Assembly: GCF_964340395.1 (NCBI RefSeq)
Contig: NC_135556.1
Location: 12,961,410 to 13,021,409, forward strand
DNA: 60,000 nt
Reading direction: 5' to 3'
From: Glandiceps talaboti
Taxonomy: Eukaryota > Hemichordata > Enteropneusta > Spengelidae
Below, piece after piece: positions 25,768 to 60,000 of this stretch. The notes beneath the pieces are model-generated. The model ran no database searches, was not told where the DNA came from, and was given only the letters and a program-made list of their open reading frames with translations. Every line of letters starts with the position of its first letter. Position 1 is the stretch's first letter. The position numbers and the translations under genes are program-made.

Positions 25768-25880
25768 TACTCATTCTCGCAAGCCAGAGCTGTTATTTCT
25801 TCCCCCATACTGTGAAATAACGAACCTCTGGACGGCATGTTTTGGACGGTGCCATAAAAGAGGCCATGGTTTACGATGAT
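25768..25880 (+). repeat. Dispersed repeat (CTCGCAAGCCAGAGC family), plus copy
   Basis: CATTCTCGCAAGCCAGAGCT then GTTATTTCTTCC, then TGGACGGTGCCATAAAAGAG. Inverted partner at 17810-17893. Confidence 0.6.
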
Positions 25881-26559
25881 GCACATTACTTTAGTTTCCA
25901 AATGAAAAGTCAGTTTTTCTGAGTCATCTTTCTGAGACAATTTACTTATAAAGTTGAAGTTGGGCCTCTGGACCATTCAAAGTGTTAAGTCAAATGATAG
26001 AAGATAGAATGGGATACACTAAACTACTACCACTATTGTTTACAAATAACAAGTTAATGGACCATAGTAAATTTATCCAGCATTGAACTTTTATTTGCAT
26101 TACACCAAACCTCTAACTATTGTACATTGCCAAAGCAATCAACACCCCCTATTTAACTCATGTATATTTACTGAAAGTAAAACTCATGTCAGTACTTGCC
26201 CCCTTGTACATGTACACTAAAAAGTTGTAAAGGTATTGTCAAAGGGAGTCTGTTGTTACCCATGAATGAATTGCATAAACAATTACTGTCATTTTAATGT
26301 GATTGTTTTCTTTGTCTGTTTGCCATTATTCTCCACTTAGGTTTATGATGTGTAGTATAATAGGCTATGATGATGTGATTGTATTTGTATTACTAGTTAT
26401 CTCATCTATGCTGTAATAGATAGAACTCAGTGAAGTTATACCAAACTAGAAGTATTAACACTGTGTTATCGAACAATCCCCCAATCTTGAGGTAGTAATG
26501 CATATTATCTAACCTAAAGTTTACACTTTCCTGTAAACCTTATTTTGTTATTTCTGTTA

Positions 26560-26672
26560 ACTGTTATTACTCTAGTTGATATATTTATTAGTTTGTTTTA
26601 GCACCAAACACTTATTGCAGAAAATCCAATGAAGAAATGGTTGCAATAAAGATTCTATTCTATTCTATATAT
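26560..26672 (+). repeat. Possible retroposon 3' end with (ATTCT)n tail
   Basis: TGGTTGCAATAAAGATTCTA continues as TTCTATTCTATATATATTAT. An AATAAA immediately followed by an ATTCT tail is typical of invertebrate LINE/SINE 3' ends. A true polyadenylation site of an unseen gene is the alternative. Confidence 0.4.
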
Positions 26673-29051
26673 ATTATAGCTCGCGTAGCAGCTCAATGAC
26701 TAGTATGCATGCACATTATATATACTATGCGATATTTTTTGGGTGATTTTACCCAAGGATGCATTGCGGCACAATGAGTATGCATTCACATTCTACACGC
26801 ATTTTCCACACAGAGGGTGCTATCTACAATATCGTCGTGAGGCAGCCCAGGCAGCTGGTCACAAATGAATCTCCCCTGCGCAAGCTCATGGGCTTTGCCT
26901 AGTTATGATAGTATAATAATTAAACATATAAATCTGTTGGTTGCCAAAACATGAACAGGTTTAATATCAAACAACTCAGCAATTTTTAGGTACCAAAAAA
27001 CATTAATATGTTATTTTTAAACCACCTGTTTTATACAAGATATTGTGCCAAATGCCCCAAAATGGACACAGCTCCACAAGTTGCTGTTCATGTTGATGTA
27101 TCACACAGTACTGATATTTGCATGACCCATATATCAGAGATTCCTGTCCAGATGTCCTGGCTCCACTTGTGAAATGAGAGATTAGGATTGAAATGTTGGC
27201 AAAGCAAAATTATGCCCACAACTCCCTAGTAATCAAAATATGTCCGATGCATCATTCAAACAGAACACCAGCATATAAAGAATTATCATTAAAAAAGTAT
27301 GAGCTCATGAAATTAGTGTATCTGTATGGGAACAACAATTTAAAGTCTATTTAGTAAGAATGTAGTAAAGATAGTTTAAAAGGTACAACTATGAAAAATA
27401 TGCTTGAAGAAGAAGTCCGTAGATGTACATGTAGTGCCACATAATAGATTTCTTGTAAATTGAAATGCGATGACTAGATAATTGGATTATTACTGTCACA
27501 ATCATTGACGATGACCAAATCCGAATAATTTGTATGAACTGAATACAATGCATAATGAGGTAATCAGGAATCGGATCTCTCAGAGTTAGAATTTCAAGGA
27601 AATACAGGTGAATCATCAAATTAGCTTCTTTCATTTCTAAGAAACTATTCTTCATATTGATGATTATTTGAGAGATCACATTTTTGTCAGGGTTATCATT
27701 AATGGAAAAATGATGCTGATTTGAGCATCGTGAACAATATAGTAAATGATAAAACCAATCTGTGAAATTAGCTGACCCAACCAATATTGTCATTAACTTT
27801 AGGATTCATTTTAACAAAGCTTTGAATGAAGCTAAGAAAGTTGAGGTATAAATTAATGTATTATGTAGTTTCAGTTTGGTACTTTGGTATTTATAGAATG
27901 CCGTGGTATGATCAGATGGCTTGGGTATTATCGTGATTACATGTACCTATTTCGTAAGTCTTCGCATGAATAACAGATTTACTCCAAGACCTTAAGACTC
28001 ATTGATATTTCAAACAGACATGTATAGCCTGATTGTAAAAAAAACTTTAGCAGTCAATTAATGTTCAAACATAATTACAACGGAAGTTGAAAAATAATTG
28101 TCCCGCTCAACAAAAATCTCACTATCATTGCTATATTTTATAATTTGGCTTTAATGACAAAAAAATGTCTAAAACTTAAAAGTGCTAAATCTTATCTTCT
28201 GCTTGCTCAACAATGATCTTACTGACACTTCTTCTTTTCTGCATCTGTTGTGACAAAAATCTTACCAAAATTGCTACTATTCTTTGTTATATTTATAATG
28301 TAATAATATCTTAACAGGTTGTTGCCAAATCATATATGTTGTAACAATGTATACTTTTCAGGCATGTCGATCGATTAAAATGTAACAAATGTACGTCCAT
28401 TTTTGTCCTGCCAGTTGATAAGATGTAGCAATGTTGATAAGATTGTTGTGGCGCCAGATGATGACAGTTTGTTGCATTTTATTATAAGCTTTCATTGTAA
28501 CATAGATAGGATATATCACAAAGGGTATAACATTTCAAAGAAGACTAATCTGTGTTATTTGATACTAATTCACCTGATCCCAGAGCACCTTTTGCTTTCT
28601 TCAACTAGCATACTGATTCTTAACATAGTAAAACGAAAATTCAGAAATAAAACAAATACATCTTTGCTCGACACAAATGGCATAGTCCATTATATTCAAA
28701 TGTTAAAAATCATAAAAATATCTGTCAATCGAATTTAAATACTGTCAGTCCATCATTCCCCTCCTCAATTACCTCATCCCTAGACCAAATCCCATACTAC
28801 AAATTACAATCTATGGACGTGCATGCATGTTCAAAGTCGCTTTAATTCCCACAATGGACTACAGAATACATGTGGGAAGATTTCAAATTCTGGAAAGCCA
28901 GTTGCAATATTAAATGTGCATTACCTTAAATATATATATGATGAGCACGATTGCACTAAATCTCTTGCATGTATATTCCTTTTAGCTGAATATTTTGGAC
29001 ATGTAGGCAGATTTCAAGTTAATCCTAGAAATTCATTTGTTTGTTTGTCTA

Positions 29052-29459
29052 TGGATGATCGTACAATGTCACTCAAGGTCAATAAACGAACTTAGTTCGC
29101 TTAGGACAAAAAAAACCTGCCATCCCCCTAAATGAACAAGTGCGACATCGACACATTTATATATGATGTAAAACATGATGAAAATTGTAGTGGTCACACT
29201 ACCATGATCGATGCAATGCAAAAACATGATGGTAAACACATTAAAAAACTACCGGAAACCCAGCACTGTATATCACATTAACTTATGAACATCTCAGTAG
29301 TAGATACAAAACCTGTTTTCATTAAAGGCGTGAAAGTTTTTGAGATTTGGTTAAAACTGTGAAAATGAGTTCAGCAATTGCATTGACGCCAGACCCCCTT
29401 CCCCTTCTAAGCGAACGAAGTTCACTTATCAACCTTGCGTGATATTGTGCGATCATCCC
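29052..29459. mobile_element. TIR element with ~52-bp terminal inverted repeats
   Basis: The left end GGATGATCGTACAATGTCAC then CAAGGTCAATAAACGAACTT and AGTTCGCTTAG is mirrored at the right by CTAAGCGAACGAAGTTCACT, TATCAACCTTGCGTGATATT and GTGCGATCATCC. The interior, about 300 bp, has no credible open frame. Classed as a MITE by structure only. Confidence 0.75.
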
Positions 29460-30377
29460 TAAGAACATGTGTGCCTGAAATCAATTTCATTCCTTAGACT
29501 AAATACAGGATACAATATAGGCAGATTTCAAGTCAAGCCAGTTGTAACATTAACTCAACATTGCCTTGTTAGCGTAGCCTTACTCCATATTATAGTAAAT
29601 TACTGCAATTCGGTTTGAAACGAATATTTTCTCTAAATGGCTGTCTTGCAGCTTGTATAGTAGACGAGTAATTACTTGGTACCATGTGTTGTCATCAAAG
29701 AATGAAAGACTGTTGCCAGGATACGACTCTTTCTACTTCATCTTTCTCTAGGCAATATGGCCATCATCTCCATCACCTGGTTAACTTTTCTACCTTCTTG
29801 ATTACTCTTGATTTTAATCTGAGAAAAATCAAATTTTGACTTGAATATTGATTCATGATTGACTCAAGGCATGGTGAAATATGATTGTCCCAATTTTGAA
29901 GTTTTTATGTTCGGACTTGTGGCATATCCTGTCAGCAAGACAGCTGAATTGGATTCAGTGATTACTAAAAGTGGAAATAGGTATAATTTTTGCTTGTACT
30001 GCCAGAGAAGTCATAATGGAAGATATTTCCTGTTTACAATATCTAAGTAATTTTCAACCAGGTAACTCAAAATACATGCAGATCTTCTATTTCGGATGCC
30101 TAGATGTAAAAAATGCATTCGCGTGACATTTAAAGTTATTTCTTAGCAAAGTTTGCACAACTTTGTGATTTCCTAGCAGTTGCAAAAGCAGAATTGTAAC
30201 AGTCACACACACAACCATGACAGTAGTATGCTACCCAGTCTGTAAAATACATGTAAATGCACCGGATGTGTGTAAGACATTGAAGCAATAGCCTAAAATT
30301 CAAATTGCAGAAATTAGAAAAATATCTAGGCATAAATTTCTATGTATTTAACTTGGTCATTGTTGTGTTCTTTACAG

Positions 30378-60000
<29,623 letters not shown>

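Larger units (their letters stand above)
1..30377. other. Upstream region with no recognised gene (intron 1 or intergenic)
   Basis: I found no exon I can assign in these 30 kb. Open frames are short and mostly coincide with repeats. Because exon 1 begins mid-codon, at least one coding exon must lie upstream, so part or all of this stretch is probably the first intron of the FRMPD4-like gene. Stretches not covered by other entries (for example 920-3930, 5060-6040, 7350-8860, 12570-15220, 15910-17640, 20580-22830, 25180-26560, 26680-29050 and 29460-30377) show only AT-rich unique-looking DNA. Confidence 0.6.

Noticed and set aside
27389-27793. 134-codon minus-strand frame
   Set aside because: No motif, no splice context; length is compatible with chance in AT-rich DNA.
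28403-29095. Two adjacent plus-strand open frames (111 and 90 codons)
   Set aside because: No family recognised; the second runs into the terminal repeat of a MITE. Not supportable as genes.

Overview
This is AT-rich, intron-rich eukaryotic DNA with no bacterial features. The exon-intron style, abundant CA/GT, CT and ATAC microsatellites, ACATGTAC-type palindromes, short inverted-repeat transposons and tails of the form 'GCGCTATAAA + simple repeat' suggest a marine invertebrate animal. A deuterostome such as a hemichordate, echinoderm or amphioxus is plausible, but the sequence does not fix the species.

One gene can be supported with confidence. It is an FRMPD family scaffold, closest in architecture to FRMPD4/Preso (WW-PDZ-FERM), on the + strand from about 30378 to beyond the window end. 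I rebuilt fourteen exons by reading splice sites and checking phase, and every junction keeps frame: WW (exons 1-2), PDZ (exons 2-4), FERM F1/F2/F3 (exons 4-12), a linker (exon 13) and a very long last visible exon (57106 to the window edge). That last exon encodes an acidic, Ser/Pro-rich disordered tail. The start codon and 5' exon were not found and the 3' end lies outside, so the gene is partial at both ends. The visible coding sequence is about 1560 codons.

Region 1-30377 holds no gene I can recognise. It is either a long first intron or intergenic DNA. It contains palindromic/TIR mobile elements (3.9, 7.1, 20.2, 24.0 and 29.2 kb), retroposon tails (0.1, 10.0, 12.2 and 26.6 kb) and minisatellites: a 59-bp array at 8.9 kb, a 31-bp array at 10.9 kb, a G-rich array of roughly 85-90 bp at 15.3 kb and an ATAC/AGAC locus at 18.3 kb.

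Region 30378-60000 is the gene. Its introns carry a 2.2-kb minisatellite of about 57 bp (31.3-33.4 kb), 33-bp and 21-bp arrays (39.7 and 43.1 kb), a tRNA-derived SINE (49.9 kb) and several MITEs, including one nested inside another repeat family.

The observations most worth a second look are: (a) a 48-bp tandem repeat at the end of exon 12 that has copied the splice donor itself, creating three in-frame alternative donors; (b) two decayed copies of exon-intron junctions of this same gene, one beside a PDZ exon and one beside a FERM exon; (c) a WW domain lacking its second Trp; (d) a coding 48-bp (16-residue) array in the tail; and (e) several apparently uncatalogued inverted-repeat element families.
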